DNA of 64,000 bases from Aquatica leii (taxonomy: Eukaryota; Arthropoda; Insecta; Coleoptera; Lampyridae), in the NCBI GenBank assembly GCA_035610365.1, contig CM069436.1:35905117-35969116 (forward strand). Reading direction: 5' to 3'. Below the pieces are notes generated by a model. That model saw only the letters and a program-made list of their open reading frames with translations, was not told the origin of the DNA and did not search any database. Positions 36,205-46,789 of this stretch are shown here, one piece after another. The position numbers were made by a program, and so were the translations under genes. Positions within the stretch are counted from its first letter, which is position 1, and every line of letters begins with the position of its first letter.

Positions 36205-36346
36205 AATTAAATTTTTTTTTTGGGTAAGTGGAAATACAATTGCTAGTTTTCGAACTTTGTCTAAGTTCTTCGTCAGGCAAAAATTAAATTTAATTAAAAA
36301 AAAAAAAATTTAATAATGTTTTATGGTGAAAGTTTTATGTCTAAAA
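36205..36346 (-). mobile_element. Short retroposed insertion carrying a hammerhead-like motif
   Basis: This 142-bp insert is flanked by an 11-bp direct repeat, TTAATTAGAAG (36194-36204 and 36347-36357), and is absent from the paralogous site near 35450 (TTTACTTAGAAG read through). The insert is AT-rich, has an A-run, and holds a hammerhead core on its minus strand. It could be a 5'-truncated PLE 3' end or a short retrozyme-like element. Confidence 0.65.
36240..36280 (-). ncRNA. Hammerhead-like ribozyme, CUGACGA variant
   Basis: On the minus strand: stem I 5' strand TTGC, box CTGACGA (which fits the CUGANGA consensus), stem II GAAC/GTTC closing TTAGACAAA, box GAAA, then ACTA and stem I 3' strand GCAA, which pairs fully with TTGC. 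The stem III region (AACT) is not self-complementary like the ACGT of the other copies, so activity is less certain. Confidence 0.55.
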
Positions 36347-36450
36347 TTAATTAGAAGAACTTGAAGAACTACTTTTATAAATCCTACAAAACAATTATCA
36401 CGGAATATAGAAACAATTGCAGTTGTAACAAATTTTCAAAAACAAGTTGT

Positions 36451-37467
36451 AAAAAAATTATGTAAACTTCATGTTACCTATTTTTGTCTAGCTGCTAGAC
36501 AATGATTCTATCTCAATACATTAGTTTTATCTGTTAATTTTAATTTGTAGCGTATTTTTACTTTTGTTATATATAAATAATGTTACTTTATGTAAAATAA
36601 ACAATTGTTTGTCTAATTTATATTTTTTAAGTAATTATCTTTATACTACTGCTTTGGATCATTTCGATTCAAAGGAACACTAGCGTATAAAATTTCTGAA
36701 GAGAGCAACAGGGTTAAGCGGTCAAAACAAATCTGTCTTTAACATTTTTTAAATTTTTAATAGATGACATTAAACGTCAAATTAATTTAATAAAAGTCTT
36801 TTAATAATTTGAGCTACAGTTTTTGAAACAACGTTGTTGGATATTTAATTATAAAATGTTTTTGCATTTTTGAATCTTTTCTCTTTGCTTGCTTGCGCAC
36901 GCAAAAAAATTCGAAAATTCAAGAATGTACTTTTGCAACCTAGTATCAAAAATAATTAATTTAGGTTAGCAAACATAGTCAAAAACTAAGAAAATTTAAC
37001 TTTAGTCAGATATTGAAAAAAATAATTTTTTTGCGCATTATCGAACAGACATTATAAGTACTATCACAATAAATTGCAATTTTCAAATAATAACGTCCGG
37101 TTCTATCAACATAAGCTAAGTAAAAACTTAAATAAGTTTTTCTTAGACAAAACTTTTGTTTAGTTTAAAATTGGGTTTCACCATACCAGTTTTTACTTAA
37201 CTTATCAAAGACAAAACTTAAGTTTTTAGAACTGAAAACTAGAAATAATGAGGATTTTTAAGTTGTTTGACAACTAAAATTGACGATTTTTAAAACGATG
37301 TTTTGTCAAAAGTAAGACAGGTATTTTTTCTAATAAGATTTGTTGTTATTAATTGTACAATTGTAAATAATTATCAGTAAAGCTAATAATTCTCCACCAG
37401 ATAATGTAGTTAAGTCATAATATTTTTAACTTTTATACTTAATAAAAATTGTTATTTTTAGATAATG
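36451..37467. other. Non-coding stretch with a hairpin near the Harbinger remains
   Basis: No ORF. Arms TAAGTAAAAACT (37117-37128) and AGTTTTTACTTA (37188-37199) form an inverted repeat. With the CGGTTCTATCA block at ~37098 this may be the subterminal part of the Harbinger element, but I could not find a matching right terminus. Confidence 0.4.
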
Positions 37468-38291
37468 CAGAAGAAGAAAAGAGAGCAAATTTTACTTATA
37501 AAAAAAGGCAAACACTTATTAAACTGGTCAACAAATATAAAAATGTCATTAAAATTAAAAAGGCAAATAAGGTAACCCCAAAAAAAAGATCGCATGGAAA
37601 AAGTTGAGTTTAATTTAAAGGGTCTAAATATTTTTACAAGTAAGGAGCAGCTTAAAAAAAATTGAGCTAATATTAAACAAAGCGAGAGATCAAATGCTGC
37701 TGAGAAAAAAAGCATTTTTAAAACAGAAAGTAAACCAGGTCATATTTAAACGCCTTCCATTAAAGCTGTATTATCAGTTATTAATTTAAAAATAGTAGTT
37801 GGAGTTGGCAATTAATACTACAGCAAATCCTTTTGCTCGGAACGTGAATTACAATACATTATTGAACAAGGTAGGTAATTAGTAAATGTAATTTTTATTT
37901 TAAATTATTTTCAAAATGTAACCGTTATTAAAAATTTACATTTCAACATTTTAATAACTAATTAGGATGTCAAAAAATGATTAAACATAAAATATTATGT
38001 TTTATTTTTAGTCTGTTTTAGATACAAAATATACAAAAAGATGTTGCCACGACTTCAACCACTTCATCCATAGAAATGAAAAAAACTTCTTATGCAAATA
38101 ACAAAAGCCATCCAACACCTAGTAAAAAGGTACACCAACAAAAACTAATACGTGCACTGTCTGCACAACAATCAAAACCAATTATACATAAGAAAGGTGA
38201 AATTGGAGAGAAACAATATTTGAGTCGTCAGAAAAAAATTAGAAAAAGAGTAGCAATTAGAACAAAAGAGAAAAAAACAAAAAAGAAATAA
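37468..38291 (+). pseudogene. Myb/SANT-like DNA-binding protein of a Harbinger element
   Basis: Harbinger transposons carry a second gene for a Myb/SANT-like protein that helps the transposase bind DNA. Here the plus strand reads EEEKRANFTYKKRQTLIKLV, NKYKNVIKIKKANKVTPKKR and, in another frame, the KQLKK-type helix (SKEQLKKN-like, ~37640-37670), matching the Myb_DNA-bind_5 pattern of FSBP/MSANTD relatives. A less conserved linker follows. The C-terminal open part, 38076-38291 (NNKSHPTPSKKVHQQKLIRA to a Lys-rich end), fits the basic tail of these proteins. An intron-like or decayed segment separates the parts. Confidence 0.6.
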
Positions 38292-38499
38292 AATTGAAGA
38301 AAAAGAAAACTAAACTGAGTATTTTGCGAAAAGAACCCAGAAAAGAGAATGATTTACTGGAACTAGTGGCTTTAAAAAGCAAAAATTGTGTTGATAAAAA
38401 AATAATTAATTAATAGAAGTTTAGTGAAATATTATTTTAGGATTTTTAAAAACAAATGATTTTCAATATAGAATCTGTGACAATCGTTACTTTTTTGCT

Positions 38500-39140
38500 A
38501 CATTATGCGAAACCGCGTAAGCAACAATGATTATCAATACAATTAGCAAACGTAAACGGCACTCAAAAGTTAAAACAGAAAATTTTCGTTTCCATACCCC
38601 AAATAGTGGTTTTACTTTGACTCTCGGCCCTGTGCATCATTATATAGCCGTTCTGCAGCTGTTTGGGTTTTCCTAATAGGAGTTAGTAAAAAGATAGTAA
38701 ATGCGTAGCCTCCGTCTCCTAATCCCTTTACCAAATTCTCCTCTTATACATTTTTTGTTAGAATTGAAAAATTGAGCTACAATGTCTTAAAAAACACTGT
38801 CAACGGAGCAGACAACTTGTATATTAATGCTAAAAAACCTTTTTCGGTTTCAAAATACTTCTGCGTCATTTCCTCCTGGAGAAATTATTTTGACGTGCGT
38901 AGCGTCAATGCATGCAATAATTCTTACGAAGACCCTCATGCAAACTATTTATTTGGTTTCTCTTAAATTTCTGGTATGTTGTATGATAGCTGCACATAAC
39001 GACTCATTAAATAAGCTATTAAAAATGTAACCTGCTTGACGATTCTACAGATCGAAGACTTTTTTGACACAAAATTGTCACTTGCGCACAAAAAAATGTT
39101 TTCCTGTAGCATGTACTCTTAAGAATATCAAAAATTGGTT
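38500..39140 (-). pseudogene. Harbinger (DDE_Tnp_4) transposase, decayed
   Basis: Opposite in strand to the Myb/SANT gene, as usual in Harbinger elements. Minus-strand frames give LRVHATGKHFF near the start, IACIDATHVKIISPGGND (38870-38925, first catalytic Asp block), AEVF and NIQVVCSVDSVF, CIRGEFGKGIRRRRLRIYYL (third-motif region, normally LLGDGGYP) and RVKVKPLFGVWKRKFSVL near the C-terminus. Stops and frameshifts are frequent. Confidence 0.75.
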
Positions 39141-40059
39141 TATCGGACTTATGCATTGATAGATAAAAAATATTACAATTTCTATACTTGAGAAAACATA
39201 TTAAAGAAAATTTTACTAATTATTAACGACAATAGATTTAAATTTGTTTTAAATGTAATTATAAAATTTATTTTGTTTTTTTGTAGTTTTTTCAAGCTAA
39301 CGTTAATGCTGTATTAAAAAAAAAAGGATTTTTTTGTTATCATGGTTTTAAAGTAAGTAACCATGTGCACTATAATGAGATGTGTTCATTTTTCTAATTG
39401 TCCTATTATAAATGTTTATTAATAACAAAATTTGTTTATACAAATAAAAACACGTATTCTTTAAATATAAATTACAGCGTAAACTAAAAAATGGTAATTT
39501 GTTTTTATTATAATTAATGTTCCAAGAAGAGTTTGCGTGTTGCTGTTACAGAATTGTTAACGTTGTTATGTTATCACGTAATAAAATCTTTTATTACTTG
39601 TATCACATGTAATGCACTACACGAGTTATGGTAAACATTGGTTTTTATATTAAAACTTTTATAATGTAGTAACAGCGGAAATAACAGTAAAATTAAATAT
39701 AATAACATAAATAGTAAAATTGTGGCATAAACAAACTCCAAATAGTTAAAATTTTAATTTTTTTTAATGAACATAGAGAATTTTATTAAGAAACATTGTT
39801 GTTTTTATTTTATTGGGCAATTATCTATCCAGAAACAATTTTGTAGACTTGTCAGTTTAGTTTCACTAATTAATTGTTCTTGAATACATAAGATGGCATA
39901 ATAAAAATATTCACTTTAGCAATCCAAATTAAGCAATTGTATAATTTTTAAAAAATAGTATTTAATTAGCAAAAATTGATTTGCTTTTAGTTTTGTAAAC
40001 TTTTAAACGCGGTTATTTTGGTTACTATTAGAAGCGATTTTTGGTTTAGATCACGTTGT
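39141..40059. other. AT-rich non-coding stretch
   Basis: Probably includes the outer part of the Harbinger element. No terminus or ORF can be supported. Confidence 0.45.
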
Positions 40060-40712
40060 AGTTGATCACACAGACTTTTTAGACTTGGTTCTAGTCCCTC
40101 CTTAAGAGCCAAAACAAAAAGTAGAACTTGGCCTTTGCTATATTGTCGTTCGTAAACCCAAACAAACTGACGTTTCGCAAGACATTGCAGCTTACATTTT
40201 CGGAGTGGTAAATGTCACTGAAAAAAAAAAGACGGTTTTTATATCATTAGTGATTAGGTAAATAACGGTCTTAGTGGTTGTAATACTAGTAGCCAAGATT
40301 TACTGAGTGTTAAACAGTCTTTTCGGTTCATATTATACGGATGTTTTTTTATTTCAACAGCTTCGCGGATTAGTCTAGAAAAGTAGAAACGAGTTCTGGC
40401 CAACACTTTAGTTTGGTCAAAGTTTAGCGTGTGTCCTTGGTTCCACACGTGTTCTCTTACTGCTAATTTTGTAACTTTGCGGTGTTTGCAGTCAGCCATA
40501 TTTTCTTTTACTCTAGTTTCAATACAGCGTCTCGTCTGTCCTATATAACTTGATCCGCAGGAACAACAAACTTTGTAAACTTTGGCATGTTGCTTGTGAC
40601 AAACAAGGGACTCTGAAACATGCCGGAGTTTACAAAATTTCTTGTTCCTGTTCTTATTCTTTCTAAGAGTGCTAAGAAGAGTAGTTTTACTTTTCAGTAA
40701 AAGCTCTTTCAA
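40060..40712 (-). CDS. PLE GIY-YIG endonuclease domain and 3' end (partial)
   Basis: A 152-residue open frame (40254-40712) encodes the C-terminal GIY-YIG endonuclease of a Penelope-like element, which nicks target DNA. VYKVCCSCGSSYIGQTRR carries the GIY-YIG core. The conserved Arg follows in IETRVKENM, then EHVWNQGHTLNFDQTKVLAR, the catalytic Glu region REAVEIKKHP with YNMN, and a hydrophobic end. The RT that should precede it is missing; a piggyBac fragment lies there instead. Below 40254 the 3' untranslated part is shared with the broken copy at 23190-23765. The frame itself is intact, which suggests a younger copy, but the element is 5' truncated. Confidence 0.8.
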
Positions 40713-40829
40713 CTTCTATATCCTCGCAAGTCATACGTCAACTCAATCGCTACCCTGGTTCCTTGGTTTTTTTGGGTTTCTTAATTTTTCATTTGCCAGT
40801 GTGCATTTCCACGTTCTAAACATAACTAG

Positions 40830-41660
40830 TATTGCTGTCAGAAGCTACCTAAAATTTGATACCATATCTCGAGGGTTTGCTAGGCCTATACTGTTTAAAA
40901 GAGCAGCGTCTTTAAAATCTCACTCGTTGCACATCTACGGTCACAGTCTGATCAAGTTTAAATACTTTTGGTAAAGTTGCTAACCACATGTCCTATAATT
41001 CTCGTCTTGTCGCTAATTTATCAGTTGTTTGTCATTGAACCGCAAAACAAAATTGTGTAAAACTTTTTTCAGTGACATAGTAGCTCTAAATATTGAACGT
41101 CCGGTTTTGTTATCCCATAAACTCGCAGGGACTTCTTCATTCGGTTTGTACTGGTGTGTACAAACCGAATGCAAGCAGTAACACACCAATATATGCTTGT
41201 AGGTCTATTGAAATCTTTGTCTTTTTAGGTTGCTCATATTGAATACAATACTTTCTATGCCACTTGGAAATAATAATTCCCAAGATCATTTGATTCAATT
41301 ATTCTCACTGCGTATAAAGTAGGCCCTGGAGTCAACTTGATTATATTTTTATTTGAACATGGATTATTTTCTTTTAGAAGTGCACCTCTCCAAAAAAAAT
41401 TGTTTTTTGAAACTAATTCGTTTTCTTTCAATTTTGCTGCGGTGTAAGTAGTATTAGCACGATTTACAAATTCACATTCCCTTTCAGAAGAATCATCTTG
41501 GTCTGAAGATATTTCGTAAATAGTCTTTTTGTTTTGAAACGCCTTCGTCTAAGTCAGAAAATGATGACAGTTTTTCTAACTCTTCCTTAAATAAAAACCT
41601 TTTAGACGTTACTTCAACTTGGTTGAAAACATAAAATATAAAGAAAAAACAAAAGAAAAT
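40830..41660 (-). pseudogene. piggyBac-like transposase fragment (minus strand)
   Basis: Minus-strand blocks in family order are an acidic Ser-rich N-terminus (SSDQDDSSERECEF), FFWRGALLKENNPCSNKN, IKLTPGPTLYAV, then SLWDNKTGRSIFRATMSLKK and LRFNDKQ, ending near DFKDAALLNSIGLANPRDM. This corresponds to the N-terminal third to half of the transposase. Frames shift several times and the catalytic core is absent. The hairpin at 41138-41171 lies inside it. Confidence 0.65.
41138..41171. repeat. Perfect 14-bp hairpin
   Basis: CATTCGGTTTGTAC and GTACAAACCGAATG are separated by six bases (TGGTGT). It looks like a small inverted duplication within the piggyBac fragment. Confidence 0.85.
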
Positions 41661-41674
41661 TAATGGAATTTAAA

Positions 41675-44635
41675 GTGGTGGATAAGGGAACGCCCGGTAG
41701 ATATACCAGGTAGGAGGGAAATCAAATACCTCCCGTGAAACAACAGGTAAAAGCAGCGCCTGACCCAGATTGGGCGACTGCAAACAGCGCCTGTTTCCTA
41801 TGTGAGCGGCGGCTGACTACACACTCGCCAACACGCAGTAGAATAGCGCGGCGTTTTAAATCCTATATCCCACACCCAAATGGCGAATTACAAAACATAC
41901 AGAAATATACTCCAGGTGGGCTTGGATAAACCAAAATGGATTCTGGGGGAGGCAAAAATTCGCAAATATACTCAAGACACAGATCTGGACCAAAACCACG
42001 ACGTTTAAGCATTGCTACCTACAATACACAAACACTCTCATCCGAAGAAAAACTAGTACAATTAGAAGAAGAACTAGAACACATAAAATGGAACGTAGTA
42101 GGAATGAGTGAATTAAGAAGGAAACATAAAGGCCTGACATCAGGAAACATACTTTACTACAAAGGAGAAGGGGAAGTCCTATTAAGAGGAGTTGGGTTTA
42201 TTATACACAAAAGGCATGCAAAGGACATAATAGATATAGGAAGTATAAGCTCAAAAGTTATATATTTAATTTTAGAACTGAACAACAGATACAACATAAA
42301 ACGAATATAAGCCTATGCACTTACATCGCAAGGATCTGACGAAGAAGTAGACACATTATACACTCCTCATAAAAGACTTCAACTCAAAGATAGGACAAAA
42401 GGAGGACAAAATGGAAACATCAATGGGGCAATATGGAGTAGGAGAACGGAACGAGAGAGGTAGAACTCTATTAGGATTTTGTCTACAAAACAACATTTTT
42501 ATAATGAACAGTTTCTCTAAAAAAAAAACGAAAACAGAAAATGGACCTGGAAGAGTCCAGATGTCATCACCAAGAACGAAGTAGACTTCATAATCTTAAA
42601 TAAACGGCAATGAAGAAAATGGACAAATGTAGAACACCGGCAAGAATACATAGACATGATAGAAGAACGACTAAATCAGATAAAAGATGAATATAGTATC
42701 GAAGAAAGAAACGACGTTATTGTAAAAACACTAAAGGAAGCAACTCAGAAATACTGTAGCATAGGAAACCTACGCACTAGTAAGATCAGTGCCAACACAA
42801 AATCTCTAATAAAAGAAAGGAGAGAAATGGGAGACAAAAACTCAGAGCAATTCAGAAAAATCAATAAGGAAATATCAAAAGAAGTCAGCAAAGATATTCG
42901 AAAGTATAACACCACAACAATCATCAAAACAATCGAACAAAATAAAAAACGGAAAGTTCTGAAACCTCAAATAAATATTGGAACAAAAAGTATAATGAAA
43001 CTAAAAGATGAAAATGGAAATACGATTACAAACAAATCTGATATTGTAAAAATTACAGAAAACTTTTATCGCAAACTATACAAAAATGAAAATCCTGCAG
43101 AAGAAGACATAAAATATATCAGAAACCAGGGATACCTGAAGTTAGTCTGGAAGAAATAAAAGCAGCAATAGGAGTGATGAAAAATAACAGATCACCAAGA
43201 GACAATGGAATAGTTATTGAGGCGATCAAGAAAGGCAAACTAGCTGTCCTAAAAGCCTTGAAATCTCTATTTAACGAAAGTCTCATAAAGCAAAAAACAC
43301 CCACTCGATGGGACAAGGCCATCATCACTCTGATACATAAAAAAGAAGAAGCTACAAATCTTATCAACTACAGACCTATTAGCTTGTTACAACACATACG
43401 TATATAAGCTCTTTATGAGAATACTATCAAAACGTATAAGAGTAAAACTTGACTGACCTATACCAACCAAGAGAACAGGATGGATTTAGAGTAGGATTTA
43501 GTACGAATGATCACCTAATAGTACTTAAATTACTAATTGAAAAATGCGTAGAATATAACAAGCCCCTCATGCTGATATTTGTAGATTATGAAAAGGCATT
43601 TGATTCGATAAATCAGCAACAACTCTTCCATGCTCTTTCGCAATGCCGAATAGACTCCAAATACACGGGTTTACTAAAATACATATATAACCACGCAACC
43701 GCATCAGTAAGATTACACGAAAACACCAACACATTTCAAATAGAAAAAGGGGTAAGACAGGGAGATGTCACATCTTTTAAATTATTCACGTACACTCTTA
43801 GAATATATGTACAAAAACCGAGATTGGGAACAGTGTGGAATTAACATCAATGGTGAACTACTAAATCATCTAAGATTTGCCGATGATCTAGTCCTAATCA
43901 CAAATAAGATAGACGAAGCAAATAAAATGCTACAAGAACTCAAAGCTGCCTCAAAGGAAGTCGGGCTTGACATAAACTATACAAAGACAAAATATATAAC
44001 AAACCTGGTCCTGAGCGATAACATTTCGGCAGATGATATAAAAATTTGCTCATACAAATACCTGGGACACGAGTTAACCATGGGGAGAGAAACCCACGAA
44101 CTGAAGAGGAAAATTAAATTAACATGGGCAGCCTACGGTAAGCTCAGAAACATCTTTAAATCAGATATCCCAATATGCCTGAAGAGGAAAACGTTTGATC
44201 AGTGCATACTCCCTGTTCTCACTTATGGCGCTGAAACACTAACATTGACCAAGAAAACCTTAAAGAAAATAAAAGTAACACAGACGGCAATGGATAGGTC
44301 AATGCTAGGAATAACACTTAGAGACAAAATACCAAACACCACAATTAGGCAGCGAACAAAGGTAAAGGATGCTGTGTTGAGGACAACTGAGCTGAAGTAG
44401 AACTGGGCGCGGGACACGTGGCAAGACTGAAAGATGAGAGATGGACAAGACAAATGATTGAATGGAGACCCAGGCAAAACGCATTCAGAAGCAGAGGTAG
44501 ACCACCAACAAGATGGGCCGATGATGTAAAAAGAGTTGCAAGAAATTGGATCCAGACTGCACAGGACATAAACAAATGGAAGGGTTTGAGAGAGGCCTAT
44601 GTCCAGCAGTAGACGACCTAGGCTGGGAAAGAAGA
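41675..44635 (+). mobile_element. RTE-type LINE, nearly full length
   Basis: A 5' region (41675-41935) precedes endonuclease and RT coding segments that run in order to 44612. The sequence ends at ~44635, where a Copia fragment starts abruptly. The 5' part includes an open frame (41735-41929; SACFLCERRLTTHSP) of unknown role. Confidence 0.82.
41936..44612 (+). pseudogene. RTE endonuclease-reverse transcriptase polyprotein, frameshifted
   Basis: APE endonuclease: RRLSIATYNTQTLSSEEKLV, IKWNVVGMSELRRKHKGL (catalytic Glu) and GVGFIIHKRHAKDI (41936-42310). A degraded middle follows, with KNEVDFIILNK at ~42580. Linker/RT N-terminus is at 42656-43159. RT: KNNRSPRDNGIVIEAIKKGK, TLIHKKEEATNLINYRPISL (43174-43407), FVDYEKAFDSINQQ (motif A Asp) and KGVRQGDVTS (43449-43844), then LNHLRFADDLVLITNK (catalytic FADD), GLDINYTKTKY and YLGHELTMGRE (43765-44400). 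The RTE-typical end is VARLKDERWTRQMIEWRPR, GRPPTRWADDVK and REAYVQQ (44418-44612). At least four frame breaks separate the parts, but each is well preserved, so the copy is fairly recent. Confidence 0.85.
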
Positions 44636-45131
44636 AGTCGGTTTGAAAAGATAAACTTTGGAGAATTGTCTAAATTTTTAGGCAATAAATTTGAGAGAAA
44701 CAAGTAACTAAGATCAACTAAAATGAATCAAACGAAATATATACGATCGATCTTAAACGAATTTGGTATGAATGCAATATCTGAGACGATTTTAAAGGCA
44801 TGTAACAGATAGACATGGATACATTTAAAAAAAAATTTAAGGTATTTAAAGGGCACATAGATATGTCATTATGTTATTATTAAAGACAGATCAAAATATT
44901 TTGGAAGATTAAGCTGATGTTGACTTTAGAAGTAATTGGGTAGACAGAAAATCTATTTGTGGTTATGTGTTTAAGCGTTATAACAATACCATCTCTTGGT
45001 TGACAAAAAAGCAATCTATAGTTGCACTTTCATCAACAGAATCATAGTACATATCGTTAACAACAGCAATATGTGAGGTAACTTGGTTGAAGCAACTTTA
45101 AGACTAGAAACTTAGAAAATGTTGTGATATA
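44636..45131 (+). pseudogene. Ty1/copia pol fragment (RT end and RNase H), left part
   Basis: Copia-type RT/RNase H sequence: FEKINFGELSKFLGNKFERN, then QTKYIRSILNEFGMN, WIHLKKNLRYLKGT, SNWVDRKSICGYVFKRYNNT and ISWLTKKQSIVALSSTES, then LTTAICEVTWLKQL. These match the conserved FEMKDLG, YLKGT and RKSTSGYVF...SW.SKKQ...VALSSTEAEY blocks. The protein is cut at 45131 by a Tc1 element and resumes at 46473. Confidence 0.85.
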
Positions 45132-46472
45132 CACTGGGTTTCAAATAAAATGCACCACTTAGAAGGAGTAGACGTGGAGAGTTGAAATTTTGTATGTAAA
45201 ACTGTTATATATGGACAAATAAATGATTAAAATTTGGAATGAAAATGTTGATGTATTCAAAAAATATAGATGGTGTTATCAACATCTCGACGCTTCTTTT
45301 ACTTTTATTTCTGAACCCTTATCGTTGTAGTTTATTAGATTTATTAGATCTAGTTAAGAGTTATCATTGTTTGTAAGTGTCAGAACGCCACGAGTTTGTA
45401 GACGAGGTAATTTTCAACAATTAACGCCTTTTAAGAGTGGGCCAATTATTGGTATGCAGGCAACTGGGTTGGAATATCGTAAAATCGCCAGAAGATTAGA
45501 ACGTACTTATTTAACAATATTAGGAACATGTCGAAGATGGCAGGAAGAACAATTTTAAACACGACGTAAAGGTACTGGACGACCCAAAGTCTAGCATGAA
45601 CGAGAAGATCGTCTGCTAAGAAGAAGTGTCGTTTAAAACGCTTAGAAACCATCGGTTTCAGTTAGAATAAACTGGATACAAGCAGTTAGTGCAGAACTTT
45701 TATAAATACTATTAATCGTTGGATACGCTTTTTTAGATTAGGATAATATCAACCAAACTCTCGTATTTTTCTAACACCTCACCACCAAAAAATCAAACTT
45801 TGATGGTGCCAAACCAGACAACATTGGCTACATGAATGGAACAAGATTATTTTTTCTGATAAATTTAGGTTTTGTTTATGGCACTCAGACGGGCGTACAC
45901 GTGTGCAAAAACTTAAAGAACAACGCTACGATTTAGAGTTTGTACAACAAAAACATACTGGCTTAACACCTGATGTAATGGTTTGGGGTGGCATTTATTG
46001 GAGAGGCCGCTCTCTTTTAACATTTATCCAACGCACGTTAAATGCTTACATCGACAACGTCTTAGAACCAGTTTTTCTACCTCTTCTTCAAGAACGTCCA
46101 AAAGGTATCTTTCAACACGATAATGCGCGACCGCATGTGGCAGTAATGACCTAGAAAGTTTTTGAAGAGAATGACGTAAATTTGCTACCGAGACCTGCTA
46201 CATTACCAAATTTATCGTCAATAGAACATATCTGGGACATGCTAAACGAAAAACTGCGTTACCTAGCTCACCCTCGAAATACTATAGAAGAATTGCGACA
46301 GCTTCAAATAGCTTAGGATGAGATACTCTAGGACGCAATAAATCCTTTTATTTACAGCATGCCTAACTTCTTGCATACAGACACGTGGTGATGTTACACT
46401 GTATTGACATTTTTTCAATAAAGATTTCAGCCCTACTTCTTTAATGTGGTGCTATTTATTTGAAGCCTAGTG
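45132..46472 (+). mobile_element. Tc1-like transposon inserted in Copia
   Basis: This 1341-bp element has ends CACTGGGTTTCAAATAAAAT and, inverted, CACTAGGCTTCAAATAAATA, continuing to ~40 bp of TIR. TA dinucleotides lie directly outside (45130-45131 and 46473-46474). Removing it restores the Copia protein across the join, so both boundaries are supported twice. Confidence 0.92.
45390..46391 (+). pseudogene. Tc1-family DD34E transposase with stops
   Basis: Transposase of the surrounding element. The helix-turn-helix region reads LTPFKSGPIIGMQATGLEYR then KIARRLERTYLTILGTCRRW (45420-45540), followed by GTGRPKV. The catalytic core is IIFSDKFRFCLWHSDGRTRV (first Asp), VMVWGGIYWRGRSLL, IFQHDNARPHVAVMT (second Asp) and LPNLSSIEHIWDMLNEKL (Glu). 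Thirty-four residues separate the second Asp from the Glu, counting one stop, as in DD34E Tc1 proteins. In-frame stops (for example at 46152 and in the 45560-45700 part) and a frameshift near 45800 inactivate it. Catalytic residues themselves survive. Confidence 0.88.
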
Positions 46473-46690
46473 TACAAAAATAATTTAAGTACTATCGCAT
46501 TAAAGAAAAGAGAAAACACTAAAAGAACGAAGCACATAGATGTAAAATACCATTTTATAAAAGAGTAAATGGATAAAAAATAGTGTTAAAGCAATATTGT
46601 TTAATGAACAGCGGATATATTTACAATACATTTTTTCCAGCCAATAAATTAATTAAATATCGTAATAATTTAATTAGTTTATATAGGTCT
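46473..46690 (+). pseudogene. Ty1/copia pol fragment, right part (C-terminus)
   Basis: Continues the Copia RNase H after the Tc1 insertion: NNLSTIALKK, then RTKHIDVKYHFIKE (family: RSKHIDIRYHFIRE) at ~46525-46565. The terminal block is decayed ADIFT...FFPANKLIKYRNNLI, equivalent to LADIFTKALP...KF..LR..LG. The 3' LTR is not recognised. Confidence 0.8.
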
Positions 46691-46789
46691 CCTTTTTGTA
46701 TTTTTATTTTGTGCAATCTGATACTAATTGAATCCGGCAACTTTATTTATCTTATTGGAACAACGTTGTGAAGGTTTTCCAACGCTCCT

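Larger units (their letters stand above)
36001..36450 (+). repeat. Second copy of the piggyBac-derived segment 35261-35545
   Basis: Direct repeat of 35261-35545, about 740 bp downstream and in the same orientation. Blocks in common include TTTTGTAGAGGAAGAAA, CACCAATAAGAAAA, ATTGTTGACAAACAGG, TAGGTACCTTAACGTTGTCT and AACAAATTTTCAAAAACAAG. This copy is interrupted by the 142-bp insertion at 36205-36346, which the first copy lacks. Confidence 0.85.
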
